A DNA stretch of 64,000 bases, from assembly GCA_008711295.1 (NCBI GenBank), contig VUYV01000044.1:1245201-1309200 (forward strand), read 5' to 3'. The position numbers and the translations under genes were made by a program. Of this stretch, positions 23,266-35,329 are shown piece after piece. How positions within the stretch are numbered: the first letter of the stretch is position 1; each line of letters opens with the position of its first letter. The DNA is from Anarhynchus alexandrinus (lineage: Eukaryota; Chordata; Aves; Charadriiformes; Charadriidae). The notes under the pieces were generated by a model. The model was not told the origin of the DNA, did not search any database, and saw nothing but the letters and a program-made list of their open reading frames with translations.

Positions 23266-24484
23266 TCTTAGTGTTTGGTTTGGGCAACCCAATCTTTGAT
23301 TAAGGTAGAATCTTTTGAACCATCCTCACATTGATTCCAAGTCTCAAATTTACCCTTGTCAGTCCATTAACTTCTCTGAAATGACACCAGGGCTGCTTTT
23401 GACTTTTAGTTTGCTTTCAGCATTTTCTCAGCTCACTCATTTACATCTCACTCATCTATATTGTTCTTTTGCTCAGCTCAACACTGTTTTCTTGTACTGA
23501 CAAAGATGGGACTAACTGATTCTCATCGTAACCCAGACCCTCCTTATGTGGGAGGAGGGATTTTACAAAACTAGCACTAATTATCTTCAGTGAAACTTCA
23601 AACTTGTTGCACGTTTCTCTTTAGGTTTATTCAGGTTTGTTTTCTTCAATTAAAATGGAGGGGAGAGGGAGGCGGGGAAGAGCCATAGCTCATTCAAAAT
23701 TCTTACACAGTGTTTACAGCGTCTTTGGGAGAAGAAATTATGCAGAATTCATTAAAATTATGTGACATTGAGGATGGAATAACTGGATACAGAAAGCAAA
23801 GATATGACTTGTGATCAAAGTCATACTAGAGCTTCAATCTTCATCTGTAGGAGGAAGTTCACCTACAGTCTTAGCTTTTCAGCAGTAAACGTGAGTTAGG
23901 TCAATGGTAATTTAAGTTGTAGTGTGAAGGAGCAGAATCCCACCTGGAACCAGAACTGCACAGATCCTCTCTGTCTGTCTCACACACAGATAGGCACAAA
24001 AAAATCTTTGTTCTATTCCTTTTTTTTTTTTTTTAAATGAANGAAGTCAGTGTTGCAATATGGTTAATGGGGCCATGACAACCAAAGTCTTTTTACTGTG
24101 GATTTCATGTTCTGTATTGATTTGTCAGAAGGCAGGCATTGACAGGGAAGCCATGTTCTAATGGAGGCTGTATATTTCTCTGTCTTTTGCATTTCATTTT
24201 GGAGTATCTGTTTCTTATCATATTTGAAATTAATTTGTACATTGTGCAAATTACATGTATTCTACCTATTGCCCACTGATTTCTTCCCATTCTGTTTTTA
24301 AAGTGGCCTGTCTGTTATTATTAGAAGGTTGAATATCAGACCAAGAAGAAGCAAAAAAGTTATTGCATAGCTATATGATCTGAGAAACAAAGAAAAAATG
24401 GGAAAATTATCTCCTAAACACTAATAAAATGGATGTAGTCAGTTCTAGAAATGTTGTTGATACCAATGCAAAATTCAAGCTTTT
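23266..24484. other. single-copy sequence, no gene recognised
   Basis: No exon or transposon was recognised. The purine-rich patch near 23,656-23,685 and the T15 run at 24,020-24,034 are the only low-complexity parts. One undetermined base (N) is at 24,042. Confidence 0.5.
24020..24042. repeat. poly-T run (15 T) followed by an undetermined base
   Basis: T15 spans 24,020-24,034, and the only N in the window is at 24,042. The N next to a homopolymer is probably a sequencing or assembly ambiguity, not biology. Confidence 0.85.
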
Positions 24485-24711
24485 TCCATGGAAATATTAG
24501 GAAACATTTCTTTACTGAGAGAGTGCTCAAACACTGGAACAGATTTCCTAGAGAGGTGGTCAATCCCCAAAGCTTGACAGTGTTTAAGAGGCATTTGGAC
24601 AATGCCCTTAATACTATGCTTTAACTTTTGGTCAGACCTCAAGTGGCCAAATAGTTGGACTACATGATCATTATAGGGACATCCCTTCCAACTGGGACTA
24701 TTCTATTCTAA
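24485..24711 (+). mobile_element. CR1 LINE 3' end (ATTCT-tailed type)
   Basis: The copy shows GGAAACATTTCTTTACTGAG, ACACTGGAACAG, GAGAGGTGGT, AGAGGCATTTGGACAATGCC, TGGTCAGACCTCAAGTGG, GTTGGACTACATGATCATTA and CCTTCCAACTGGGACTATTC. This is the usual order of the end of CR1 ORF2 and 3' UTR. The tail is ATTCTATTCTA, a pentamer-type ending, unlike the octamer tails of the other copies, so it belongs to a different CR1 subfamily. Many substitutions and stop codons indicate an older insertion. Confidence 0.85.
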
Positions 24712-25370
24712 ATTTGAGGAGGAAATCACATGAGGAAACTTAATAATTTTGTGAAAGTGATAGCATTTTCTCACAGCAGTTTGCTATTGCTATGCATAGC
24801 ACAACACTCTGAGTGTCCCTGTAATTATGTGTGATAGTAATTTCATGTACAGAATTATTACCAGATACGGAATCATACCTCTAGAACTGTTTCTCCCTCT
24901 ATGCTGTGAAAGCAATTGGAATTTCTTTAAAACTTGTGGTTTCTAAATTATGTGTTAACTTCCAGTGTAACAGAAGTTAATGTGTACAGGTGTGGTGTTA
25001 CATTTGGTGAATGTAAATCTGACTATGGGATATGCGCAAATATAACTGTCTGCATCTGATTTGATTTCTGTGTGAAGAGGATTATATCTTTTGGTGCTGG
25101 GAATTAATACAAATCTAAGTAAATGGATTTGGACATAGTTAAACCAGCTGAGAATGTGTCCCAGTGAAGGGACTGAAAATATAACCACCTTTTTGGGAGA
25201 GCCCAGATTTTTAATTCGGGAATCTGTTTCTTTTTTCTTATTTTTTCACAGATATATTGCGTTTGAACAGCTTAATGTATTTATTATATTCACATACTCA
25301 AAGACTGTGGTTATTTTATTATCGCTGAGGTTTTGGGGCTGTTATAGGCAGTAAAATTGAAGCTGAGCAG
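24712..25370. other. single-copy sequence, nothing recognised
   Basis: No gene or repeat was recognised between the CR1 3' end and the coding-like frame at 25,371. Confidence 0.5.
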
Positions 25371-25535
25371 ATGGATAGTACTGTGGAGCCAAGTCAAAAT
25401 GAGAAGAACCCTGAAGTCGATGAAATAAAAGCAGCAATAAACAAGTTGGAAGAGGAAGGTCAGCTAGAAAGAGCATTTGAAAAAAACAACAGGGAAGACA
25501 TTTTCTGTGCTCGCCTTGAGAGCACAGAGAAATGA
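25371..25535 (+). CDS. short coding-like frame, unrecognised (possible exon or retrocopy fragment)
   Basis: A 54-codon frame runs from ATG to TGA. It is open a further 14 codons upstream, to a stop at 25,326. The translation begins MDSTVEPSQNEKNPEVDEIK and continues with a Lys/Glu-rich segment, AAINKLEEEGQLERAFEKNN, that looks like an amphipathic helix or coiled coil. It ends in ARLESTEK. It reads much more like ordinary cytosolic protein than the chance frames around it, which are rich in Phe, Ser, Cys and Ile. A possible splice acceptor (TTATAG or AGGCAG) lies at 25,343-25,351. No GTAAGT-type donor was seen, and the frame simply stops. It could be a terminal exon, a decayed processed pseudogene, or a chance A-rich frame. 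I do not recognise the family. An ancient CR1 begins about 275 bases downstream. Confidence 0.2.
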   Translation: MDSTVEPSQNEKNPEVDEIKAAINKLEEEGQLERAFEKNNREDIFCARLESTEK

Positions 25536-25809
25536 TGGGCAAGCAGTGCCATAGTCCGGGAGTGTCTGCGTGCCCTCAGCTCTTTCTGACACCATGGAAA
25601 GTTAGTGACCCACAGGGTTACTAGAGGTGGTGCTCTCAAATTGCTTTTGCAATCCCCCTCTTCCCCCTGCTTTTTAAAGTCCTCTAAGCAAAGCAATCTG
25701 ATTCTTATCTGTTTGTTCTCACACGTGAATCTCATTACTCCTTTAAGCAGCACTTCGCTCTTCTCGAAACCATTTTTTCTTGCAATATCCTTTCTAAGAT
25801 CATGGGATC

Positions 25810-26060
25810 ATACCTGACCACAGCACTCCAGATGAGAGTATGCCACTTTCTGATGCAGAGACATTAGGTTTGGGGATTATTGTTGAGTCAATTCCTAATG
25901 CTTTTCTAAACACCTCTGATCTTTCTGATGGATTATCCGTCAAACAGAAGGTTTTCATTGAATGTCCACAGTGACATATGGGACTTTTTTCTGAGTGGTA
26001 AAAGTTAATTTAGTGCTCTTAATTGTGCGTCAGTTGTTTTATATGTAATCGCTTTCTGTG
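25810..26060 (-). mobile_element. ancient CR1-type LINE remnant, antisense
   Basis: Plus-strand blocks include CACAGCACTCCAGATGAGAG, ATTCCTAATGCTTTTCTAA, GTTTTCATTGAATGTCCACA and CTGAGTGGTAAAAGTTAATT, followed by TTTTATATGTAAT. They follow the order of antisense sauropsid CR1 ORF2, which has CACAGTACTCCAGATG, TAATGATTCCTAACATTCTG, TTTTCATTGAACTATCCACA and GAGTGGTAACAGCTAATT. Sequence decay is strong and no coding frame survives. It belongs to a CR1 lineage different from the remnant at 21,843. Ends are approximate. Confidence 0.6.
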
Positions 26061-29000
26061 AAGAAATTGGTTTGGAATGCAGGAAGAAATGGGTTTTTTT
26101 GAGCTTGTTACTTCATGAACTACTTTAAAAAGTTATTTGAATAATTTAAATCATTCATTCCCATAAGTAAGCCATATTAGACATGACCCCTTTCCAACAA
26201 TAAGCAATATCTCAAAAATTAACCTTAGAATATTTTATGATGTCGTTTTCTAGTCAGAGATTACATCAATCTCAGTAAGAAATAGGAGGCTTGTTCTTGT
26301 ACTTTATGATAGAATTCAAAACTTTAGGATGAGATTTCATCTCAGAGAAATGTTTTCTCTGTGTGTATAGACATGTAAATATACATATAAAAATGTTTTA
26401 AACAGAAGACTAAGCTGAAGCCCAATTTCTAATTACTGTAGAATGTTACATGTTTTTGAAATAGCCAGCCAGTTCCATCATTGCCATCGTCCCCTGCCCC
26501 TGCTTTTGAAGAGTGACCACATCATGCAGTATTTCTCCAGCAGAGCCAACAAGTTATGGCGATACTCTCCCTCCTTTACCCTGCCTCCACCAGTGAATGC
26601 TTCAAGTTTCTTTATTAAAGACCAAATATATTCCTGTCCTATATGGACTTAGTATCTTCATAAAATTATTTATGTCAGATGCACTGAGTTCAGAAATTGA
26701 AGCCAAGAGAGATCATATTTATAGTCTGGACACTGAAGCCCACATCTTTTTAAGCACCTGTATTGCTATTTCATTAATATACTCTGGTCCTTTTTTTTTT
26801 TTCCTCTTTACTCTTTCATTAGGTACACTTTCTCCTTGGCAGCCCAGCAACATAACTATGCTTCAATTCTGGATTACATCTCTTCCACAAAATTGACTTT
26901 TTATTAGTCTTCTGATACATAGCCTTACTTGTGTATCTCTGAATACCATGAACATTATTTTGCAGCTGATATTAACATTATGAGTCTATTGTACCTAGAT
27001 ACCTTCTTCTAATGAGTGATCTAGAGAAGCCTGAGTCATTATTTAGGCTTGATTGTTTAAGGTGGAAGTTATTCGGCAGCTCTCCAATGACATTTTTAAT
27101 TAAATGCCAACAAGCATACGTGTGTCCCCTGGTGCCAGGTTTAAATTTTCTGTATCAGAGGGTTCTTCCCACTCATCTACCCCACACACCATGAGGACGT
27201 TAATGCTGTTGGTTTATACATCTTCATTTTAATATAATGTATTTAATCTTTTCATGCATTAGTTCTTAATTAAAGAAGAATTCGAAACAATAAGATGAGG
27301 AAAAAAGAAGTTGTTTTGCTCCTAATTAAAAGTGCTTCCAAATGAGAGAAACTCTTGGCAAATTCCATCTGTATAACTCAAGGACAGAGGAAAATATGCC
27401 AAGAAAAAATATTTTTGAATGAAGCTCAATTATAAGCACTAAAATCATGAAATGCATAGCACTAAAATTAATGTGGATGAGAGGAAGCAAAGCTAGAAAA
27501 ATATAAAGCAGCAAAAAATCCAGAATGACAAATGCCATGCAAACTGGGGGCATAGGCAGATACTGAAAAAGGAGAAGGCAGGCAAACTGCAAAAGATGGG
27601 GAGTACTGCAAGCCATCTGATTGCAGTGCAATTAATGTAAATGTTAGACACATTATCTATCTCAGTAAGGATTCTCCATCATTACCATAGTGGAGACCCA
27701 AGTGGCTATATAGTAAAGCATCCCCAGAGAAAGGAGAGCCAAGGAACTAACCAATACTAACCCCCATCATCTACAGTTATTGAATCTCTCTGGAATATTG
27801 GCAACCTAGATAATTTCTTACAAGAAAGCCAACTTAAGAAAGATAGGTTCAAAATGCCAAACACAAAAATCTGCAAATTAATATTGTTCTCACTACACAT
27901 ATTAAATAGTTCTCTGTGTTTGTAATGAAGAAAACTTAGTAAGTATTGTCATTTAATGAAAACACTACTTGGGATTAACCCACACAGAACCTGGTATTTT
28001 GTAGATAGTCAACATCAGATAATGTATGTGTATGTGCCTGTGCAGGTAGGACTAGTTTCCAAGTAACAGATGATTTGCCATAACTACACAGAAAAAGTAC
28101 ATGGTTAAAAAAAATGTACCACAGGCATAGCATGTGTAAAACAGATTTTTTTCTCCTACAATGTTTACACTGGAAATGAGCTGCATTATGTGTTTGATTC
28201 TCTTACAGACACAGCATGAAACTCAGTTGAGTAGTTGCACAGGCATGTGAAGAGAGCTCTAGGCTTTAAGATACACTCATTTTATCCAAATGACTTATTA
28301 AACAGTCAGATAGTGAAAGCTAGAATCTTTTCAGTGTACTCAATCCTCTAGTAAAATGTCTACAGGTAAAACAGTGTAAAAGAAGAATGAGAAGCCTTTT
28401 GTGTTCTCTGTAGAGTTGATTAAGTTGCTTTTACCCGCCCTGTAAGAAAGAGAGAGGAGCAACCATCTTCCAAAGAACTGTGCCTCTCGGCCTTGCCTGT
28501 GAGTGTGGCAGATGTGTAATATTTGGAAGCAAATACCTATGAGTGGCTGAAGCATGAGCAAGTCAGGGATGCAAGTCATTCCAGTATATGTGTTCTACTG
28601 TGCTTGTATATACACAAGCCCTTATTTGCACACTTGGTTAGTCTAAAAATCTGTTAACCCTTACTGGTGCTAGCTGATTTCAGTCTTTCCACATTCTCCT
28701 TATTTTCAAAAGTATCAAATTACATGTCAATGCAGTATTTTGCTGTTGTAGATTTTATCATGTATAAAAATTTTCTGTGTTAAGAATACAATTGAATACC
28801 ATGTCAGTACATCTTGTAGTAAATGGAAACTTGAAGACAGATCTCCTAGATTTTGTATAAGTGGTCTACAATATATGTGAAATATGGTGTATGAAGAAAT
28901 TATCACTTGGTGTAATCATGGAAAGCACCTCAGCTTGTCTCCTAGAAAAAAAGCCATTGCAACTTTGAAGTACAATTAAACTATTGGTATGGTAAGAGCC

Positions 29001-30689
29001 TCAAATTTATAATATGATTTGAAATGAAGTCATAACTATCACGAACTCCCTCAGGCTCCAGATGTGCAAATACATTGCCTGGCTATCTCCTTGCAGATTT
29101 CCTTGCTTAAGTTGGTAAATTACACTGAAAGGACTAACTCAGAAAACATCAGAGAGTAATTTACTTTACAGTTTAGGTGAGGAAGTTTTGAATAGTTTAT
29201 GTTGTATTTGAGTTTCTTTCGATATTTATATGTCAGAATATTTTCATATTCTCTATTAAGGAGGTTAAATACAAACAATAGAGAATATTTACAAGCCAAG
29301 ATGTGTCTCACCGATGATAATGTGTTTTAAGGGTTCTTCTTGTAGGGAATATTCAGCATTACCAGAAAGTTTCAGTTGTAGACAGGATTATTGACCTTAA
29401 TATCAATCCTTGTGGCTTTGAATTGGTACTTTATGCCTACAAGACCCTTCTTTCATTTCTACCTATGTGAAACACTTCAAAAGGTGGGATAATCCTATTC
29501 CTGTATCTCCTGTGAAACTATTCTGCTTACCCAGCTCATCCTGTTGTGTCTTGAAAAAATCCTATTTGCAGAGATTTGGTATTGCCTCATGCTCTCTCTC
29601 ATACACAAGTTCCACGGAACATTAAGGTATACATTTTTGGAAATACGTGGTACAAGCGTGTAGCACAGTAGGTAAATATATCTCAACACATTAAAAAAAA
29701 ATAAAAATTACATAATTGCAAATCTGAGCTAAACTGTATCAAATTATTTCTATATGCTAGTGTTAGTGAGGAAGCTGGTAGCTGCACATAGTTACCTGAC
29801 GCTTCCCAAATAGGCAGTTTTTTGAGAAGCTCTCACTTAGCAAACATCTGTTTGCAAGTATTGCAATTTCTCCTCAGTCAAGAAACTCCTTAAACTACAG
29901 AAATGCCCTTTCATTGTTTGACAGTTATTGTCAGAGAAGGAGCAATAGTTTGGGGAATAAAAAGGAATTACTACTCACAAATTTAAGTCTACAAACCCCA
30001 GAAGATGCAGGGCCTGATACTGACAATTGGTTAGCTCAATGGGTTTGCACAGAAATTACATTTTATGAATATTTTCAGATGTGACAAGGAGTATGGTAGC
30101 ATACTGTGTATAGTGATATACTTGAAAACTGTGACTTTTTGTTATGTTTGTCATTTCTGTTACTACTACTACTACTACTACCTATTTTTCAGTGATGTAT
30201 CTTCTCCTCTTGGGCTGATTAAATTGACTGACAGGATTCAAGGGTCAGAATTCTCAGTAAGGAATGCTTACTAATGTGAATTATGCCCATTTTTAGGATA
30301 AATGAAATACCTGGCCTTAGCTTAACAAAGGGAAACACCACAAGGAGTTTCCAGTGACTGTATTAATAACTTCCATGCTTACTGGAGTAAAAAATAGCAC
30401 ACTTGTTTGTGTGTGTAGCTTTAGGATAGTGTTTAAAAAGATTGGTTTCTGAAGCTAGTCCCTGAGTTTTCCTAGGCCAAGTTGGAGAAAGATTTCTGGC
30501 TCTGGACCCATTATCTAAGATATTTGCTGGATTTATGCCATAAACTATAAAACTGAATACTATTTTTAAATGTAATTTTTATCTTTCAGAGCCAGTATTT
30601 CAAAAGTATGCATGTATGAGTGTACATAAGCATGTTTCGTATGCCTGCTTTTGAAAATCTGGTTCATATTCTTTTTTTTTTCTGATGAG
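26061..30689. other. single-copy AT-rich sequence, no gene recognised
   Basis: No coding exon, RNA gene or confident transposon was seen. There are a T12 run at 26,791-26,802 and a (TAC)7 microsatellite at 30,161-30,181. A possible old-repeat string (GGGCCTGATACTGACAATTG) lies near 30,011. Frames of up to about 101 codons (27,326-27,631, minus) have no domain. Confidence 0.5.
30161..30181 (+). repeat. (TAC)7 microsatellite
   Basis: Seven perfect TAC units. This is the only clear trinucleotide microsatellite in the window. Confidence 0.9.
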
Positions 30690-31175
30690 ATTTTTTGATG
30701 CTGTTGTATTATTTTGTTATTCACCGTATTGTTTTAATAAAACTCTTTGTTCAGGATGAGTCATAATGAAATCAGGATTAATATTTTGGCAGTGACACAT
30801 TAAATGCTAAAAACTATGGACTTTAGTGTGCTTTTGTGAGATTTTAGTCAGCACCAAAGGAATTTGCAAATCACACTGCACTTAGGGTGCTTTTCATTGC
30901 ACACTTGAAGAATGCCATGTTTCATTACAGCATTGGTGAATGTGGCCATGAATTTACAGTAATTTAATGCAAATGAAGTACAATTGTTTTTCTGGCATCA
31001 TAAAAAAGGATTTAAATCATGAAAATATTTAGCTTTAAAAATTATCTGACCAATGGACACATAGACATACACAGTATTAATTTTACTTTAGGCTTAGAAT
31101 CCTGTTTCTTGTCCTATAAATAAATATTATAATCAGTAGTTCCTAAATGCAAATGCATTAGCTGCATAGATTTTC
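30690..31175. promoter_or_regulatory. candidate enhancer-like block with octamer and AP-1 sites
   Basis: Two exact POU octamers, ATGCAAAT, occur at 30,967-30,974 and 31,147-31,154, the second overlapping ATGCAT and followed by TTAG. An exact AP-1 site TGAGTCA is at 30,757-30,763, a GGATTA (K50 homeodomain word) at 30,775-30,780, and TATAAATA at 31,115-31,122. The sequence is not repetitive and resembles vertebrate conserved non-coding elements. Motifs of this length do occur by chance in AT-rich DNA, so the regulatory role is inference. Confidence 0.28.
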
Positions 31176-31371
31176 ACATCTCTCGCAACAAAAAATTTGA
31201 TGGGATTTTCTTCCCCTGTCGGTCAGGACTGCTGTCCACAAAAGTATACCGTTAAATTCTGATCTTGTCATTCGTGTGTCAGGTTTTTTAAAAGTGTAAC
31301 TTCATCTTCTCATTTACAGGAATTGCAATGAAATGACCACAGCTAAGTAAGACTTATCTATCAGATGGTAC

Positions 31372-31463
31372 TTTCTAGTGGGAGGTGTCCCTGCCCATGG
31401 GACTGGGGCTAGAACTAGAGGATTTTAAGGTCCCTTCCAACCTAAACCATTCTATGATTCTAC
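31372..31463 (+). mobile_element. CR1 LINE 3' end, 92 bp only
   Basis: TCTAGTGGGAGGTGTCCCTG, then GGACTGGGGCTAGAACTAGA, AAGGTCCCTTCCAACC and AACCATTCTATGATTC form the last 90 or so bases of the ATTCTATG-tailed CR1 type. It is an extreme 5' truncation. It is a separate insertion from the copy at 32,445, because both carry their own 3' tail. Confidence 0.85.
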
Positions 31464-32444
31464 TTCTCTTTTTCACTATTAATTAAATACAAAAGTAACT
31501 TATTATGGAGAAATTATACCAGTAGCAACATGAGTATAGAGCAGTATTTGGAATTATTTATTCTGGCAGCACGCCAGACTGATGGTGTAATTCCTCCAAC
31601 TGATATATTTTTTAAGCTAAAGAAATACATAAACTCCAAGTCAGTATTTCCAGTAACTTTTTCACTTCTTATATGTTACGTGTTTCTTCAGTTCAGCGTC
31701 AATTTGAGAGTTCACTTTCCAGGAAGTTTTGTCATGTCATTATTCCAGCAAGACACATTATAGTAGTAATAACAAAACCAAACCAGGCTTCGATCATGCA
31801 AACCCTGAGAGTTATTTGTACCACAGGGTTGTGTTGATGGGGATGCGTTATTATAGCAATAAAACACTGCAGATCTTTTTTTTCAAAAAGCGTGTTCATG
31901 TTTTCTTTTCTCCATGATAGAGCTGAGATTTTATCGTTTCTTCTCTTCTGCCTGGTAGTTAGAAGGCAGATTTTCCCAGTATTATTTTCCTTATAAAATG
32001 GCAGCTACTTTTATTGATTATCCTGGGCATGCCTGCTTTCTTTCTGCTCTACTTCAGCTTTGAATCATAAAAGAAATGTATCATGATGTTTGTGCCTCAT
32101 AGGTTCGACCTTTTTTCACTTCAATAAGCATTCATCTGGGTGAAGATAAAGGGACAAGGTAGACTTAAAAAATTCCGTATTTGTTGACTGTTTACATTGT
32201 TTTGATGTCTTCGATACATTCTTTCTGTGAATCACATTTAAAACTTCTAGCTCATGAGTTGTTATAAAGATATCATATGTTTGTCATGGAAACATTATCA
32301 AAGTGACATTCTTAGTGAAGTAGCACAGATGTTATCCATGTGTATCATGTAAGACCATTGTATATGCAGAGATTCATTAGAAGCACTCTGACATGTACTT
32401 GACTCATCACAGTGCTTCCATTGACTTTGAAGAGCTGGTTGTTA
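31464..32444. other. single-copy sequence between two CR1 3' ends
   Basis: No gene or repeat was recognised. Only short frames (up to 77 codons) are present. Confidence 0.5.
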
Positions 32445-32852
32445 TTCTACACCTCTCCTATGAGGAGAGGCTGAAAGAGTTGGGGCTGTTCAGCCTGGAG
32501 AAGAGAAGGCTCTGGGGACATCTTATTGCGGCCTTCCAGTACCTAAAGGGGGCCTATAGGAGAGCTGGGGAGGACTTTTTACTAGGGCATGTAGTGACAG
32601 GACGAGGGGGAATGGCTTCAAACTGGAAGAGGGCAGGTTTAGACTGAACATTAGGAAGAAGTTTTTCACTTTGAGGGTGCTAAGGCAGTTTGCCCAGAGA
32701 GGTTGTTGAGGCCCCATCCCTGGAGGTGTTCAAGGCCAGGCTGGACGTCTGGTGGGAGGTGGGAGGTGTCCCTGCCTATGGCAGGGGGGTTGGAACTCGA
32801 TGATCTTCAAGGTCCTTTCCAACCTAAACCATTCTATGATTCTATGATTCTA
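32445..32852 (+). mobile_element. CR1 LINE copy, 5'-truncated (ATTCTATG-tailed type)
   Basis: The copy starts in the C-terminal ORF2 block and runs through the 3' UTR to an ATTCTATGATTCTATGATTC tail at 32,831-32,850. In-frame translation gives [20 protein letters not shown] and FQYLKGA, matching CR1 ORF2, with a stop at 32,645-32,647. The 3' UTR holds a small duplication of GTGGGAG near 32,752-32,766. It is the same type as the copies at 31,372 and 54,190. No active protein can be made. Confidence 0.92.
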
Positions 32853-35329
32853 CATGTGAGTGAGTCTTATAAAGCAAAATTTCAGCATTTCAATGTACTT
32901 TGTTCTGCGTAGAGAGCTGTGTTGTATTTTCCTTGGAGCAAAAGGTATTCTCACAGTGGTAATCCAAAGCACCCATACAGGTATGCGTATATTGAGAAAT
33001 GTCCAGTAAAAGGCCTAATGTAGAACTGGAATTTCAACTCAGAAATAAAATACTGAGAAATACAAGCTCTGAAGGTTTTGTTCTGAAGTCAAATCCAGAA
33101 CAGTTGTGTAAGAGTGCTGAGGAGCAGGACATCATGAATTGGAATCAAAACACGAATTTGTGATAAAGCAATATTGGAAAAACATCACAGATATCTATAC
33201 CACTAAAATTAAAGACAAGATGTCCGTCACCTATCTGTTCTCCCTTACTTAATATTTTTCTCTACAATGACTGTAAGAGTCGTCCAATCTTTTGGCTGTG
33301 TGACACATTATTATTTTTTAAGTCAGTACTTAGAAATGTTACAGAGAATGATTAAATACTAAGTCCAATATGTAACTTAAGGTGGCCAGTCAAGCATGTA
33401 GGAGGAGGAATACAACCAGATATTTTACATAAAGTTTCCACAGCCTATGATGAAATGTTGCACCAGACCAAGTTGCTTTGGTGTGCTCTGACCTGCACTC
33501 TGATCTGTGCAAAAACACTGATGGAGGAATATCAACTTGTGAACTTCTGCTTTCCTTCCAGTTATTTTTATCTTCTATATTACAGATATGTTTCATTATA
33601 ATGTATTTCCACTACAGTGCAAAGCATAGTAGAGGAAGTACAAAATTTACACTTAGTTTACATCTCCAGGTTCACAATCTGCTGGGACACTACCTAGTCT
33701 GCTTTACCAGCAATGGATGGAATATGAATCTGGGGGAAAGCTTACCGTCAAAGTATTTAAATATTTATCTTTTAGCAAAGTTGTCTGGCAATTTGTTACT
33801 TGAAGTGATTTCCTGAAAATGTAAGTCTAAAATATCAAACAACCCACAGCTGGCTTACCATAGTACCGATGTTGTTACTGCTATAAGAGTATACACATAG
33901 AATATGTGTGTATTTATGTATGTGTTTATGTATGGAAAGAATAGTGGAATTAGGCTGTTTCTCCCAGATTAATCAAATTCTTTCAACTTTTATGTACTAT
34001 GAGGTAGAGTTCTAGGACAAAAGCCTACTTCATTAAAAACATTTTGCATGCTGTCTTCAGACAGGGTAGCTGGCTGCTATGAATAAGATTAATGACACAA
34101 AATTTTTGCATTGGTAGCAATACATTTTGAATACTCTATTAATGTACTGTTCCATATTCATGCTTTTTTGCAGTAATGCCTATGTTGTGTTGGTTAAAAA
34201 CAACAACAAAACAATTTTTTCATCAGCATTGGAATTAATGAAGCCTAGTTTGTAATGACATTGTGTCCCAACTCACTCTGCTGTAACAACCCACATCTCT
34301 TCACAATGCTTCCAGTTCCATGCCACATTTCCCTGCTCCTCAGCATGTACTCTGTGTTCCTTCCCATTCCCTTGTTGTCTGTACCATGAGAGGCAGCATG
34401 TACTGTGACTGATGCTAAATGATATGTGCTGGTATACATGTGGTGACTGGGTATCCACAAACCAAAACAAGGGACCTAAAGTGGAGAGGAATGAGCAGAG
34501 ATGCTCTCACCCCTTAGGACGGACTTAGTTTCAGTTTCTCTCCTTTGCCGAGTTCTTTAATTTCATGAAGGTTGTAGGAACTTACTTATTCTTGAGGCAT
34601 CTTTCTGAGTGTCAAGTATCACTGAAATTAGTGAAAATTGGACTAAATTGGATTGAACCAGGCTAAAATACCATAAGATCTCAAATCTACTAGATCTGCA
34701 GAAAGCACAGCCTCTCATTCTCAGGTTCACAGTGTATTCAAACAGTTTTTCATAGAAAGTGCATTTGTGTTGTTATAAAGTCATGCTAAAGGCAGGCTGG
34801 TCTGATGGCGAGTTTAGTGCTTACATTTCAACTTCTGTTTCTGATCTGGTGTCAAAATAGATTCTGAAGAAAATTTTTATTCCTTGTGGTGGGGGAAGAG
34901 GGAGAGTTAGAATTTGCTATTTTCTTTGACCCAGCGTGGGACTCTGCCCAACTCAGTTTGTCATAAAGAAACACAATGAAGGATTTTAAACAGGGTGAAA
35001 TCAGAACTATTTTCCAACTATTATTGATTCATGGAAATGCTATTTCACTTTCATCTTAGCTCCTTCATGCACTCTTCTGACAGTCCCAGTGTGGGTTAAA
35101 TGTTTACAGGTAAGACCCCAATGGCAAAAGAATGAATTGGAACATAACATGTTCTGTGCAAAGATCTCGTTGCACTGCACCACCATAGCATTTAGATAGA
35201 AAGGCAAGTTGAAATTCACTATTCCAGAGCAAGAAGGAAACCAAATTAAGCATAGGCAAATTCTGAGATCAAAGCTGCTTGAGAAACATGGACCCAAAGC
35301 AACAAGGTCATAAATTTAAAACAGGTTAA
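32853..35329. other. single-copy sequence, no gene recognised
   Basis: No exon, RNA gene or confident repeat was found. Frames up to 112 codons (33,478-33,816, plus) lack any domain. Confidence 0.5.
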
